NCBI RefSeq assembly: GCF_031181385.1
Contig: NZ_JAPSKV010000005.1
Coordinates: 222,612 to 286,611, forward strand
Length of the DNA stretch: 64,000 nt
From: Fredinandcohnia onubensis
GTDB taxonomy: Bacteria > Bacillota > Bacilli > Bacillales > Bacillaceae_L
Direction: 5' to 3'
Of this stretch, positions 25,746 through 35,661 are shown one piece after another. Position 1 is the first letter of the stretch, and each line of letters opens with the position of its first letter. A program made the position numbers and the translations under genes. A model generated the notes under the pieces. It was not told where the DNA came from, made no database searches, and worked only from the letters and a program-made list of their open reading frames with translations.

Positions 25746-26777
25746 TTAGCGCTTCATCGGTCGTGCCAACAGTACTAATAAAATCAAACTCATGTATCCA
25801 AACAACGGATATAAGAATGAAATCAATGAGCCATAACCTAATTGACTTATCACATAGGCAATTGATAATATACCAAACACAATTAAAATGGATGGTAGTT
25901 TGACGACATTTTTCAGTTGGCGCTCAAGGCCAAATAGGTTCCCGATTACAGACGTAAAGATTTCTCCATAAATCACAAGGATGTACAACCAGTAAAACGC
26001 AGCCATGAAGTTTTTCATAACCTCAGCCATCGGGATTTCAAAACTTTCTACATTGGGTAGTGCAGATAATGATATGTGGCTCGTAAATAAAATGAGACAT
26101 AACGCGCCACCGCCGATAAAACCGCCCCATCTTAATGTTTTTTCATGGTCAATTTCCTTTGCAAGCGGAACTAATACGGGCATCGCCATTGTCAAATTAA
26201 AAGCCGAATATAAAAACGGCGAAATCAACCATTTAGCGCTTTGGGACTCAATTTCTGGCCGACTCAATAGACCCGTTGCATCCGTTGCTAGTACCTCTAC
26301 TGCTAAAACAACACTAAAGAATATCATAATTGGAACAACAAACATGTTTACACCAAATAAACCCTTCACTCCATATGTCAAAACAAAGATGGAAAGACCA
26401 CTCGTCAACAGGATTCCGAGCTGATAGGATATTCCTAGTTGTTCATGAAAAACCGCTCCTGCACCAGAAAGCATAACGGAAGTTACTCCAATTAGGACAA
26501 AAAGCATAAGTGCATTGACAACAAACCCTATTTTCTTTCCGAATAAATATTCATTAAATTCTTTATATGAATTTGCTCGAATTCGGTTTGCGATAATCAT
26601 AATTCTTGTTCCTAACCATATAAATAGGAAACCGCTGATGCAGATTCCAACCAAGCCAAAAACACCGTACCGGGTAAAAAACTCAACAATTTCTCTCCCT
26701 GTTGCAAAGCCTGCTCCAACGATTGTTCCTACATATACAGCACCAATCTGGAATGCTGCTCCCCAATTCCCTCGCAC
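25746..26777 (-). CDS. ykvI: YkvI-family membrane transporter
   Basis: About 343 residues, ten or more membrane helices, LeuT/APC-like. The N-terminal GAAFQIGAVYVGTIVGAGFATGRE unwound-helix motif is typical. The family is uncharacterised. The best start is GTG at 26777, six bases after GAGGTGG; the ORF-track ATG has no RBS. It is divergent from clpE, as in B. subtilis where ykvI and clpE are close. Confidence 0.82.
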   Translation of the reverse strand: MRGNWGAAFQIGAVYVGTIVGAGFATGREIVEFFTRYGVFGLVGICISGFLFIWLGTRIMIIANRIRANSYKEFNEYLFGKKIGFVVNALMLFVLIGVTSVMLSGAGAVFHEQLGISYQLGILLTSGLSIFVLTYGVKGLFGVNMFVVPIMIFFSVVLAVEVLATDATGLLSRPEIESQSAKWLISPFLYSAFNLTMAMPVLVPLAKEIDHEKTLRWGGFIGGGALCLILFTSHISLSALPNVESFEIPMAEVMKNFMAAFYWLYILVIYGEIFTSVIGNLFGLERQLKNVVKLPSILIVFGILSIAYVISQLGYGSLISFLYPLFGYMSLILLVLLARPMKR

Positions 26778-26889
26778 AAATAGCCACCTCATTGTTTATC
26801 TGTATTACTTGATATATATGTACAAGTTCTATAAATAAGACGAGCTATTATTTCGGAAACACGCGGAAAAAATTGCTAGGACTTTTCAC

Positions 26890-26918
26890 TTGAAAGTCAA
26901 AGTTGGTCAAAGTATAAT
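26890..26918 (+). promoter_or_regulatory. SigA promoter of clpE
   Basis: TTGAAA at 26890-26895, a 17-base spacer, then TATAAT at 26913-26918. The first CtsR box lies inside the spacer, so CtsR would block RNA polymerase directly. Confidence 0.85.
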
Positions 26919-27004
26919 GTAGTCATAAGGTCAAAGATGGTCAAACCCTATGTATCATCATAAATGACCTATTTCATTTATTTTATTGGTCAAAGATAGT
27001 CAAA
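26895..27004 (+). promoter_or_regulatory. Three CtsR operators upstream of clpE
   Basis: Heptad direct repeats of the RGTCAAA-N3-RGTCAAA form occur at 26895-26911 (AGTCAAAGTTGGTCAAA), 26929-26945 (GGTCAAAGATGGTCAAA) and 26988-27004 (GGTCAAAGATAGTCAAA). They are the binding sites of the class III heat-shock repressor CtsR. The third ends about 20 bases before the start codon. Confidence 0.93.
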
Positions 27005-27025
27005 AATTCAAGGAGGTATTTGTTT

Positions 27026-29161
27026 ATGATTTGTCAAGCATGTAATCAAAATGAAGCTACTGTTCAATTGCATCTTCAACTTAACCATGAAAAGCGACAA
27101 ATTCAACTTTGCAGTGAGTGTTATGCGAAGGAGAAGAACAACATGAAAATACCTTCAGGATTGAACGGTTTCCCTAATTTCACATTTGATGACCTATTTA
27201 AAGGCAATGCCTTCGGTCAACAAATGGGAATCAACCAACAACAAACACAAACAAAACACGGAGGAAATGGCGGAGGTCTTCTCGATCAATTTGGACGGAA
27301 CCTTACTCAAATGGCGAAAGCTGGACTAATTGACCCAGTGATTGGCCGTGACGATGAAATCCAACGTGTCATTGAAATATTAAACCGCCGAAATAAAAAT
27401 AACCCCGTTCTTATTGGGGAACCGGGTGTAGGTAAAACTGCAATTGCAGAAGGATTAGCCCTACTTATCGCTGAAGGAAAAGCACCTAACAAGCTTTCAA
27501 ATAAACAGGTTTATTTACTAGATGTCGCATCATTAGTTGCAAACACTGGTATTCGTGGTCAATTTGAAGAGCGTATGAAACAATTAATTGCGGAGCTTCA
27601 AAAACGTAAAAATATTGTTTTATTTATCGATGAAATTCACCTATTAGTTGGTGCAGGATCTGCAGAAGGGTCAATGGATGCAGGTAATATATTAAAACCA
27701 GCTCTCGCTCGTGGTGAGCTTCAAGTGGTCGGTGCAACAACCTTAAAAGAATATCGAGAAATTGAAAAAGACGCTGCACTTGAGCGCCGCTTCCAACCTG
27801 TTATTGTGGAAGAACCATCGATTGATAAAGCGATTCAGATTCTTGAAGGAATTAAAGGAAAATATGAAGACTTCCATGGCGTAAAATATTCAGATGAAGC
27901 GATACGCGCCTGTGTTACATTATCACATCGCTACATTCAGGATCGCTTTTTACCAGACAAAGCCATTGACTTACTTGATGAAGCTGGGTCAAAAATGAAC
28001 CTAGTATCTGGTGGAACAAATACAAAGAATATTGAAGAAGAGCTTTCAAAAATTGCAGCAGAAAAAGAAAAAGCTGCTGGTGAAGAAAATTATGAATTAG
28101 CAGCAAAATTAAGACATCAAGAAATTCTACTTGAAAAACAATTAAATAATCCGGAAAACAACGTAGAGCATGTGATTGATGTTGAAAACATTCAACAAAT
28201 TATTGAAAAGAAAACGGGTATTCCTGTTGGTAAGCTCCAAGAAAATGAACAAAAAAAAATGAAGCAACTTGCAGAAAATCTTGCCAAAAAAGTAATTGGT
28301 CAAGATGAAGCAGTAACGAAGGTTGCGAAAGCAGTTCGTCGTAGCCGTGCTGGTTTGAAGGCTAAAAACCGCCCAATCGGTTCCTTCCTCTTCGTTGGAC
28401 CAACTGGTGTAGGTAAAACAGAGTTAACGAAGACCCTTGCAGAGGAACTATTCGGCTCGAAGGATGCCATGATTAGACTCGACATGAGTGAGTATATGGA
28501 GAAACACTCAGTCTCTAAAATCATTGGTTCACCTCCTGGATATGTCGGCCATGAGGAAGCTGGCCAACTTACTGAAAAAGTCCGTCGTAATCCTTATAGT
28601 ATCATTCTTTTAGACGAAATTGAAAAGGCACATCCGGACGTTCAACATATGTTCCTACAAATTTTAGAAGATGGTCGTTTAACAGACAGCCAAGGACGTA
28701 CAGTAAGCTTCAAAGAAACAGTCATTATCATGACAAGTAATGCCGGAGCTGGTGCTCCTAAGAAAATTACGGTCGGCTTTGAAAAGGCTGAAACTGATGC
28801 CTACAAGGAATCATCTATCCTTGAATCACTTGGTACCTTCTTCAAGCCTGAGTTCTTAAACAGATTTGATGCAATCATCGAATTCAAACAGCTTGAAAAA
28901 GAACATCTGCTACAAATTGTCGACTTAATGTTACATGATCTAAAAGCAACTCTTAAAGAACAAGAAGTAACCATTACTGTTGACGATGAAGCGAAACAAA
29001 AATTAGCTGAGCTTGGTTACCACCCGGCCTTTGGTGCACGTCCACTACGCCGTGTCATCCAAGAACAGCTTGAAGACCAAATCACAGATATTCTTCTAGA
29101 AAATGAAGATAAAACAAGCTTGAATGTAACAGTTGAAGAAAATAAAATTGTAGTTAAATAA
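27026..29161 (+). CDS. clpE: ATP-dependent Clp protease ATPase subunit ClpE
   Basis: 711-residue AAA+ unfoldase that feeds proteins to ClpP under heat or protein stress. The N-terminal zinc finger (C3, C6, C29, C32) distinguishes ClpE from ClpC. Two AAA modules follow: Walker A GEPGVGKT (131-138) and GPTGVGKT (about 456-463), with a UVR-type segment [14 protein letters not shown] between them and a Clp D2-small C-terminal domain. The ATG at 27026 has AGGAGG upstream; the ORF-track start is a TTG two codons earlier. Control by CtsR is visible in three operators. Confidence 0.97.
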   Translation: MICQACNQNEATVQLHLQLNHEKRQIQLCSECYAKEKNNMKIPSGLNGFPNFTFDDLFKGNAFGQQMGINQQQTQTKHGGNGGGLLDQFGRNLTQMAKAGLIDPVIGRDDEIQRVIEILNRRNKNNPVLIGEPGVGKTAIAEGLALLIAEGKAPNKLSNKQVYLLDVASLVANTGIRGQFEERMKQLIAELQKRKNIVLFIDEIHLLVGAGSAEGSMDAGNILKPALARGELQVVGATTLKEYREIEKDAALERRFQPVIVEEPSIDKAIQILEGIKGKYEDFHGVKYSDEAIRACVTLSHRYIQDRFLPDKAIDLLDEAGSKMNLVSGGTNTKNIEEELSKIAAEKEKAAGEENYELAAKLRHQEILLEKQLNNPENNVEHVIDVENIQQIIEKKTGIPVGKLQENEQKKMKQLAENLAKKVIGQDEAVTKVAKAVRRSRAGLKAKNRPIGSFLFVGPTGVGKTELTKTLAEELFGSKDAMIRLDMSEYMEKHSVSKIIGSPPGYVGHEEAGQLTEKVRRNPYSIILLDEIEKAHPDVQHMFLQILEDGRLTDSQGRTVSFKETVIIMTSNAGAGAPKKITVGFEKAETDAYKESSILESLGTFFKPEFLNRFDAIIEFKQLEKEHLLQIVDLMLHDLKATLKEQEVTITVDDEAKQKLAELGYHPAFGARPLRRVIQEQLEDQITDILLENEDKTSLNVTVEENKIVVK

Positions 29162-29171
29162 TCTTCCCACT

Positions 29172-29208
29172 AAAAATGCAGAGCCCAAAAAGCTCTGCAT
29201 TTTTTTAT
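29172..29208. terminator. Terminator between clpE and the exporter gene
   Basis: AAAAATGCAGAGC pairs with GCTCTGCATTTTTTT between convergent genes. Confidence 0.88.
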
Positions 29209-30185
29209 ATTGACTTAGTCTCCAGGTCAGTCACTTTAATCGGTGTCTTTCGATTCGAGAACAGGCTGTGTAGCACCATGCCACCAGCAATCATAAAGAG
29301 TCCAATAAAAGAATACATCGTTGGCATTGGTGCACTTAATAAAAGGACCTCACCGAATATGACAAAAATAATCTGTGTAGCTTGGGTTGCTTCTACAGCA
29401 GCAAGTTTACTTTGATCATGTTTAACAAGCTCTGTTGCAAAAAAGAAAAGCACGGTTGCGATAATCCCAGAGGAAATCCCTACAATAAAGGACTGAAACA
29501 CCTGATCCTTACTTGGAAGTCCAACCGTAGCACCGCCAATTCCAGCAATGATTAGCCAAAATGGAGTCGATGCAAGTGTCATTCCAAGCACACGCTGAAA
29601 CGTATCAAAGTTATTATTACAATGTTGCATCATTTTCCTGTTACCTAATGGATACGCAAAAGCTGCCACCACAACTGGAAGAATACCTACAAGAAACATC
29701 TCCATTCCAATGCCTTCATTTGCTGCCTGAAGTTGGATCAAGATAATCCCAATAAAAATGAGACTAGAAAAAATAAGACCTTTAACCGGGATTTTTTCTC
29801 GAACCCTTTGCATTCCATTCTTAGTTTCTATTGTCTTATAGAAAAACGGTACAACGAGTAATCCAGCAATAATCACAAATTGCCACGTTCCCGCAACCAG
29901 CCAACCTGGACCTGATGCAGCTGCAAATGTAAGGGGTGCATAAAACAATCCAAACCCAATCGTACTCCATAATATCCATGTAACGGGATTTGTTTTTAAC
30001 TCATGTAACAGTTCCCTCATATTCCCTCTTATGAGAACAATGCCAATCAAAAATGGCACCATAAAAAAATAACGCAATGAAGAGCTCCAAAGCCAACTAC
30101 CACCTGAAAGCTCCATTGAACGATTTAGAATAAAAGTAACTGCAAAAAATAAAGATGAAACAATTCCAATAAGTATTGCTTTCAT
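29205..30185 (-). CDS. EamA/EmrE-type multidrug or metabolite exporter
   Basis: 326 residues, about ten membrane helices, of the drug/metabolite transporter superfamily (PF13536-like). Typical features are an N-terminal LFFAVTFILNRSMELSGGSWLWSSSLRYFF stretch and an ATQATQIIFVIFGEVLLL segment in the second repeat. It lies 14 bases after a GNAT acetyltransferase gene on the same strand, so a modify-and-export pair is possible. Substrate not readable. Confidence 0.8.
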   Translation of the reverse strand: MKAILIGIVSSLFFAVTFILNRSMELSGGSWLWSSSLRYFFMVPFLIGIVLIRGNMRELLHELKTNPVTWILWSTIGFGLFYAPLTFAAASGPGWLVAGTWQFVIIAGLLVVPFFYKTIETKNGMQRVREKIPVKGLIFSSLIFIGIILIQLQAANEGIGMEMFLVGILPVVVAAFAYPLGNRKMMQHCNNNFDTFQRVLGMTLASTPFWLIIAGIGGATVGLPSKDQVFQSFIVGISSGIIATVLFFFATELVKHDQSKLAAVEATQATQIIFVIFGEVLLLSAPMPTMYSFIGLFMIAGGMVLHSLFSNRKTPIKVTDLETKSI

Positions 30186-30199
30186 TCATTTACTCCTTC

Positions 30200-30664
30200 C
30201 TACACCTTAAAACAATATACATCTTCGTCCACAAAGCCTTTAATGATTTCACCTGTTTTCGTAAATCCCGCTTTTGTATAAATATGGATTGCAGCTTTGT
30301 TCGTTGGAATAACCGACAAGTAAATCTCGTCACAATAGGGTAATGTCCTTATCATTTCTGCAATAATTTCCTTTACTGCCGCTGTCCCATAGCCTTTCCC
30401 TTGAAATTTATAATCAATCATAATCCTACATAGTTCAAACCTATTTCGTTCATTTTCTAGGCCGAACATCGTAAATCCAATTAACTGTATTCCATCATAA
30501 ATTGCCTTTGTTATCCAATCTTGTTGGACTTTTGCCTGGGCAAGTGAAAAAACATTTGAAGCAACCCATTTTTCAAATAAAGTAAACTCTTTGTCCTCTG
30601 ATTTCAATCGAATGACATCCAGTAAATTTTCCATCGTGACATCACGTAAAATGATTTTTTTCAA
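30200..30664 (-). CDS. GNAT acetyltransferase, BltD-like
   Basis: 154-residue acetyl-CoA-dependent N-acetyltransferase. The acetyl-CoA loop reads FQGKGYGTAAVKEI, preceded by the CRIMIDYKF strand and followed by IYLSVIPTNKAAIHIYTKAGF. The plan resembles B. subtilis BltD, a spermine/spermidine acetyltransferase encoded beside an efflux pump; the downstream exporter gene gives the same arrangement. Polyamine specificity is inference. Confidence 0.78.
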   Translation of the reverse strand: MKKIILRDVTMENLLDVIRLKSEDKEFTLFEKWVASNVFSLAQAKVQQDWITKAIYDGIQLIGFTMFGLENERNRFELCRIMIDYKFQGKGYGTAAVKEIIAEMIRTLPYCDEIYLSVIPTNKAAIHIYTKAGFTKTGEIIKGFVDEDVYCFKV

Positions 30665-30723
30665 TTACCCTCCCCCACTTTACAATTGGTTTGGTAACCG
30701 ATTGGTAGGAATATTCTAATAAT

Positions 30724-31597
30724 TTATTTTATCATAAAGACTTGCTCTGCTTTCACATTAAATCCATCTTTTTCTAATAAATCCCGTAAAATATTATTCG
30801 ACATTGAAATATTGGCTGCTGTCCTTGCTACTTGTAGACTAGTTGGTTTATAAACCATACATAGCAGATTTCTTACAATGTCCTCTTTCATTAGCTGCGA
30901 AGGCTCGGCCTCACATTGAAATAGAATAATAGATTGAAGTGTACCTTCCTCATTAAACAACCTTTTAAAGATTGCATAACCGACGACACTGCCGTTCTCA
31001 TCTAAGGCTAGAATTGATTCTCCGTCACGTGCATTGTTCCACTGCGTTTGCCACGGAACTAGTGCTTTATAAAACGGTGCCTGCAATGTGTCAATTGGAA
31101 TCCCAGTTTTATATGTATAACGGTTATTTTCTGATAAAAATGCATCCTTTGATAATTCACCCGTATGTTGGAGGTGAACTATCTCATCTACAATTTTATA
31201 ACCGACCTTTTCGTATAAAGAGATAGCTTTCTCATTTTCTTTCACAGCCTCAAGCGTGGCAACTTCTACACCTTCCTCTTCATAGATTGCTAGAACAGCA
31301 TCAATCAACTTTTTGCCAACGCCCTTCCTGCGGTAATCAGGGTCAACACCTGTTCCACCATTCCAAGAAACCTTCTTACCGTTAATAAGGCGAATGCCGT
31401 TTAATATAATTTCCTACTGGTCGCTCCTCATCATATGCTATCACGGAGAGGGTCGGAGAAAGCCCTTCCAAAATTAATCGTCTTGTAAAAAAATCGACTG
31501 TAGTGGTCATATCAAAGTAGTAACCTTCAAATCCTTTATTCCAAGCAACCACTGCATCCTCAAGTGTACATTGGGACAACCGCTTTATCGTGATCAT
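30724..31597 (-). pseudogene. GNAT acetyltransferase gene broken by a frameshift
   Basis: Two ORFs (31690-31382 and 31308-30724) are one GNAT-type gene of about 290 residues. The 5' part, starting at the ATG at 31597 (MITIKRLSQ), runs to DEERPVG and then leaves frame near 31401-31413, stopping at 31382. Reading on in the next frame restores the family sequence (ILNGIRLINGKKVSW, then the acetyl-CoA loop YRRKGVGKKLID). A second, weaker GNAT-like half follows. One extra base, or two missing, in the AATTATATTAAA run explains it. It is a genuine mutation or a sequencing error. Confidence 0.85.
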
Positions 31598-31732
31598 GAT
31601 TTTATCGCCTCTTCCTAAAAAAAGTAATTTAGTTGATTTATTTAACCATATTTTTGGAAGGGCTACAAGTAATTTTTGGAAGTGTGTCATCTCCCTCTTT
31701 TCCCCCTCATATATATTAATGAGGTGGAAAAC

Positions 31733-32032
31733 ATGTCCATTATTCCAAAAATTTTCTTAATCATGTCCTTTGTCTTATTATTTTTAAATGGTTCAGCATT
31801 AGGGTTTATTTTGTTTACTGAAAGGTTTAATTCTTTGTTTGGATATGGCTTTTTTATCTTTACGTGTCTAGTGGGGGCAGTTTTTGCGTCGATTGCTGAA
31901 GAGCCAAGTTCACCAAAGAGGTTTTATTGTAGATATTGTTTATATGGAAACCTGCTTGTTATAGTTTTCCCGCTCTATTTTCACTGGGTTGCGGACTCCA
32001 TCTTCCCAGTATTAATCGAAACCTTTCTTTAA
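31733..32032 (+). CDS. Small membrane protein (99 aa), unknown
   Basis: Three to four hydrophobic segments (about 5-27, 36-53, 67-90) and a CRYCLYG stretch. GAGGTGG stands five bases before the ATG at 31733; the longer ORF-track start has no RBS. It is divergent from the broken GNAT gene and closed by a terminator. No family recognised. Confidence 0.62.
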   Translation: MSIIPKIFLIMSFVLLFLNGSALGFILFTERFNSLFGYGFFIFTCLVGAVFASIAEEPSSPKRFYCRYCLYGNLLVIVFPLYFHWVADSIFPVLIETFL

Positions 32033-32033
32033 C

Positions 32034-32069
32034 AAAAAAGTGCCACAATGGATGTGACACTTTTTTTGT
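32034..32069. terminator. Bidirectional terminator
   Basis: AAAAAAGTGCCACA and TGTGACACTTTTTTT, one mismatch, between convergent genes. Confidence 0.85.
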
Positions 32070-32071
32070 TA

Positions 32072-32824
32072 TTATGCATCTTGGTCGGTTAAAATTAGTG
32101 GACCATCTTGTGTAATTGCAAGTGTATGTTCATATTGTGCGGAAAGGCTGCCATCGATTGTGCGCGCAGTCCAGCCATTTTTATCCATGGTTGTTTGATA
32201 TTTTCCGACGTTGACCATTGGTTCGATTGTGAAAACCATACCTTCTTTTAAGCGCAATCCTTTGTTTGGAAGACCATAGTGTAACACTTGCGGCTCCTCA
32301 TGCATTGTTGGCCCGATTCCATGTCCGATAAAATCACGAACAACTGAGAATCCTTCACCTTCTGTGTAAGACTGGATAGCGTGACCGATGTCCCCAAGTC
32401 GGTTGCCGATTACCGCTTGTTCAATTCCCTTGTACATTGCCGTCTTTGTAACATCGAGAAGCTTAGCTGCCTTTGGTGAAATTTCGCCGACCCCATAAGA
32501 CCATGCAGAATCTGCCAGTGCACCCCCAAGGTTTACGACCATATCAATTGTCACAATATCACCATTTATTAATGGTTTCTTTCTAGGAAACCCATGACAA
32601 ATTTCATCGTTAATTGATGCACATGTTGCATATTTATAGCCCTTGTAGCCTTTTTGTTCAGGCGTGGCACCATTTTTCTTTATAAAATCCTCAGCAAAGC
32701 TGTCGATCTCAAGACTTGTGATTCCAGGCTGAATCAATTTAGCGATTTCCTTATGACAAGCAGCTAAAATTTGGCCCGCTTCACGCATTAATTCAATTTC
32801 TCTTTTTGTTTTTAAATGAATCAT
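32072..32824 (-). CDS. Type I methionine aminopeptidase (MapB/YflG-like)
   Basis: Removes the initiator methionine from new proteins; 250 aa. The two-metal site is intact: the Asp of TIDMVV, the Asp of ADSAW, His of GHGIGPTMHEEP and the Glu residues of TIEPMV and QYEHTLA. Length and stand-alone position match the second enzyme of Bacillus (YflG) rather than the map gene of the ribosomal operon. No extra zinc-finger domain. Confidence 0.92.
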   Translation of the reverse strand: MIHLKTKREIELMREAGQILAACHKEIAKLIQPGITSLEIDSFAEDFIKKNGATPEQKGYKGYKYATCASINDEICHGFPRKKPLINGDIVTIDMVVNLGGALADSAWSYGVGEISPKAAKLLDVTKTAMYKGIEQAVIGNRLGDIGHAIQSYTEGEGFSVVRDFIGHGIGPTMHEEPQVLHYGLPNKGLRLKEGMVFTIEPMVNVGKYQTTMDKNGWTARTIDGSLSAQYEHTLAITQDGPLILTDQDA

Positions 32825-32927
32825 GAAAACACCCTCAATTTCAGTTTGATGTTCTTATTATATCCTTAATTAATACCTTTTGCATAACATACAACTTAAT
32901 TCGGAAAATTTGAAAAAAATAACACAG

Positions 32928-32962
32928 AAAAGACCGCGGATTCCTCCACAGTCCTTATGTTT
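32928..32962 (-). terminator. Terminator of the M3 peptidase gene
   Basis: On the minus strand AAGGACTGTGG pairs imperfectly with the CCGCGGTCTTTTCTG part downstream of the stop. Confidence 0.5.
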
Positions 32963-32963
32963 C

Positions 32964-34658
32964 TTATAATGTTTTGTCGTCAACGCTATTTAGCCATGCT
33001 TCGATTTCACCAATAACAGATTCTACAGTTCCCTCTTCAAATGGAGATAGTAGATTTGCAACCTCCACTAATTCGGTGAAAGGCTTGCTTCCACCTTGTT
33101 TACATAGATGAAGATAATCCGCCCAGGCTGCTTCATGGTTTTCTCTTGATTTTTTCCAGAACTGGAATGCACAAATTTGTGCTAATGTATAATCAATATA
33201 ATAGAATGCAGTTGTGTAAATATGTCCTTGACGCTGCCAAAATCCACCTTCTTCTAAGTACTGATTACCATCATAATCACGTAGTGGCATATACTTCTTC
33301 TCAATATCTCTCCAAGCTTTATTGCGTTCAGCAGGTGTTAATTCAGGATTTTCATAGACAAAATGTTGGAATTCATCTACTGCAACACCATAGGGTAAGA
33401 ATAATAGTGCTTCACTTAAATGAGAAAACTTGTATTTATCTGTATCTTCTTTGAAGAATAACTCCATCCATGGCCATGTGAAGAATTCCATGCTCATTGA
33501 ATGAATCTCTGCAGCCTCATATGTTGGCCAGTTGTATTCAGGAACCTCATAATGTCTACTTGAGTAAACTTGGAATGCGTGACCAGCCTCATGTGTCAGA
33601 ACATCAATATCTCCTGAGGTTCCATTGAAGTTTGAGAAAATAAACGGAGCTTGATAATCGCTAATATACGTACAATAACCACCACTTGCTTTCCCTTTCT
33701 TCGCAACAAGGTCCATTAAATTCGTTTCAATCATATAATTGAAGAATTCTTTTGTTTCCTCAGATAGCTCCTCATACATTTTCTTTCCATTATCAATAAT
33801 CCACTCAGGGTCACCCTTTGGTACAGCATTACCAGATTTAAAGCTGAATGACTCATCATAATATTTTAGGCTATCAATTCCAATACGCTCTGCTTGGCGC
33901 TCACGAAGCTTTACTGCTAATGGAACAATATGTTCCTTCACTTGTTTTCTAAAGTTAGCGACCATTTCCGCATTATAATCTGTTCTAGATAATCGAACAT
34001 ACGCTAACTCTACAAAGTTTTTAAATCCTAGCTTATGTGCAATACGTGTGCGTACTTTTACAAGCTGATCATATATCTCATCGAATTTCTCTTGGTGCTC
34101 TTGGTAAAATGCAAATCGTACTTCATTCGCTTTTTTACGCATACCTCTGTCTTTCGATTCCATAAATGGCTGTAACTGCGCTAATGTACGCTCTTCTCCC
34201 TCAAACATAATTTTTGCTGAAGCCACAAGCTTTGTATACTCTGAAGAAAGCTTGTTTTCTAATTGTAGATCCTCCACAACTTCTGGAGAGAATGTTTTGA
34301 TTTGTGTTTCAGCAAAATCAAATAGCTGTTTGCCCCATTTGTTTTCTAATTCGGTACGGAATTTAGAATTAACAAGAGCTTCGTAGTATTTCGTTGTTAA
34401 GCCTTGAACTAATGGCTGTATTTCATCAAGATAATCTTGTTCATTTTTGTAAAATTCATCATTTGTATCAACCGTATGCCTGATATAGCAAATATTAAAA
34501 GCTGTATCAACTGTTCGTTGTATGGCAATGATTTCTTTCATCGCTTCATCTTGTCTGGCAGGATTTTCCGCATTTTTAAATTTTTCAAGCGCTACATTAA
34601 ATGTTTGCTCCACTTCGTCCATGTTCGGGCGGACATACTTAAAGTCATTAAAATTCAT
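32964..34658 (-). CDS. M3-family oligoendopeptidase
   Basis: 564-residue cytoplasmic zinc endopeptidase for short peptides. The active site is LTHEAGHAF (HEXXH, about residues 352-360), with the third ligand Glu in YEAAEIHSMSMEF. It belongs to the shorter M3 group, not the 600-670-residue PepF proper. AAGGGGA precedes the ATG. The gene stands alone; a role in peptide recycling is the general family role. Confidence 0.9.
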   Translation of the reverse strand: MNFNDFKYVRPNMDEVEQTFNVALEKFKNAENPARQDEAMKEIIAIQRTVDTAFNICYIRHTVDTNDEFYKNEQDYLDEIQPLVQGLTTKYYEALVNSKFRTELENKWGKQLFDFAETQIKTFSPEVVEDLQLENKLSSEYTKLVASAKIMFEGEERTLAQLQPFMESKDRGMRKKANEVRFAFYQEHQEKFDEIYDQLVKVRTRIAHKLGFKNFVELAYVRLSRTDYNAEMVANFRKQVKEHIVPLAVKLRERQAERIGIDSLKYYDESFSFKSGNAVPKGDPEWIIDNGKKMYEELSEETKEFFNYMIETNLMDLVAKKGKASGGYCTYISDYQAPFIFSNFNGTSGDIDVLTHEAGHAFQVYSSRHYEVPEYNWPTYEAAEIHSMSMEFFTWPWMELFFKEDTDKYKFSHLSEALLFLPYGVAVDEFQHFVYENPELTPAERNKAWRDIEKKYMPLRDYDGNQYLEEGGFWQRQGHIYTTAFYYIDYTLAQICAFQFWKKSRENHEAAWADYLHLCKQGGSKPFTELVEVANLLSPFEEGTVESVIGEIEAWLNSVDDKTL

Positions 34659-34770
34659 AGAAGGTTCCCCTTTTCAATAAGAGATTCGTATATGTATACT
34701 CTTACATTGTAAACCACTCCTACATATATTTTCCACTCCGAAATATTCGCGATAAAATGATAAGTTTCGC

Positions 34771-34797
34771 TAAATAATCTAGTAAGTTTGTCGATAA
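34771..34797 (+). promoter_or_regulatory. SigD (flagellar) promoter of motAB
   Basis: TAAA at 34771-34774, 15 bases, then GTCGATAA at 34790-34797, one or two bases from the SigD consensus TAAA-N15-GCCGATAT. It is about 70 bases before the motA start, which fits the flagellar regulon. Confidence 0.78.
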
Positions 34798-34869
34798 AAA
34801 TAGTAGAATGTTAGATACACTATTATAAACAACTTTAGTTGTTACGTATGAAAGTATAGGTGATATTAA

Positions 34870-35661
34870 TTGGATAAATCGTCATTAATAGGTGTAATAC
34901 TTGGTTTAATTGCCGTCTTTATAGGTATGATTTTAAAAGGGGTTTCAGTAACAGCTTTGATAAACCCCGCTGCCTTTTTAATTATTATTTTAGGAACGAT
35001 TGCAGCAGTAACAATTGCTTTTCCTACCAGTGAATTAAAAAGGGTGCCACAATTATTTGGGGTCCTTTTTAAAGAAAAAAAGTTGTTAGGTGTTGAAGAA
35101 TTAATTCCAATGTTCTCAAACTGGGCAACGATTGCTCGTAAGGAAGGCCTATTAGCACTTGAAGTCAAGGTTTCTGAAGTGGATGATCCCTTCTTAAAAA
35201 ATGGTTTAAGCATGGCAGTTGATGGACAAAGTGCGGAATTTATTCGTGATGTGATGACAGAAGAATTAGAAGCAATGGAAGACCGCCATTTATCTGGCGC
35301 TTCAATTTTCTCCCAAGCAGGAACATATGCCCCAACACTTGGAGTATTGGGTGCAGTTGTAGGTCTGATTGCAGCATTGGGCCATATGGACGATACAAAT
35401 GCACTTGGGGAAGCTATTGCAGCTGCGTTCGTTGCAACTCTATTAGGGATTTTCACAGGTTATGTACTGTGGCATCCTTTCGCAAATAAATTAAAACAGA
35501 AATCAAAGCAGGAAATAAAAATTAAAGAAGTCATGATTGAAGGCGTTTTGTCTGTCCTTGAAGGTCAATCCCCTCGAGCAATTGAACAAAAACTTTCAAT
35601 GTACCTATCAAACAAAGACCGTGAAAAGGTTATGACTGAAGGTGAAATGATAGATGGCTAG
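34870..35661 (+). CDS. motA: Flagellar stator subunit MotA
   Basis: 263-residue membrane protein with four helices that, with MotB, forms the proton channel driving flagellar rotation. The sequence follows B. subtilis MotA closely (LIGVILGLIAVFIGMILKGV, MSMAVDGQSAEFIRD-type and QAGTYAPTLGVLGAVVGLIAAL regions), more so than the Na-type MotP. The start is TTG with AGGTGAT six bases upstream. It overlaps motB by eight bases. Confidence 0.95.
   Translation: MDKSSLIGVILGLIAVFIGMILKGVSVTALINPAAFLIIILGTIAAVTIAFPTSELKRVPQLFGVLFKEKKLLGVEELIPMFSNWATIARKEGLLALEVKVSEVDDPFLKNGLSMAVDGQSAEFIRDVMTEELEAMEDRHLSGASIFSQAGTYAPTLGVLGAVVGLIAALGHMDDTNALGEAIAAAFVATLLGIFTGYVLWHPFANKLKQKSKQEIKIKEVMIEGVLSVLEGQSPRAIEQKLSMYLSNKDREKVMTEGEMIDG

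Noticed and set aside
34866-35456. 196-aa minus-strand ORF inside motA
   Set aside because: Shadow of motA, whose protein sequence matches the family throughout.
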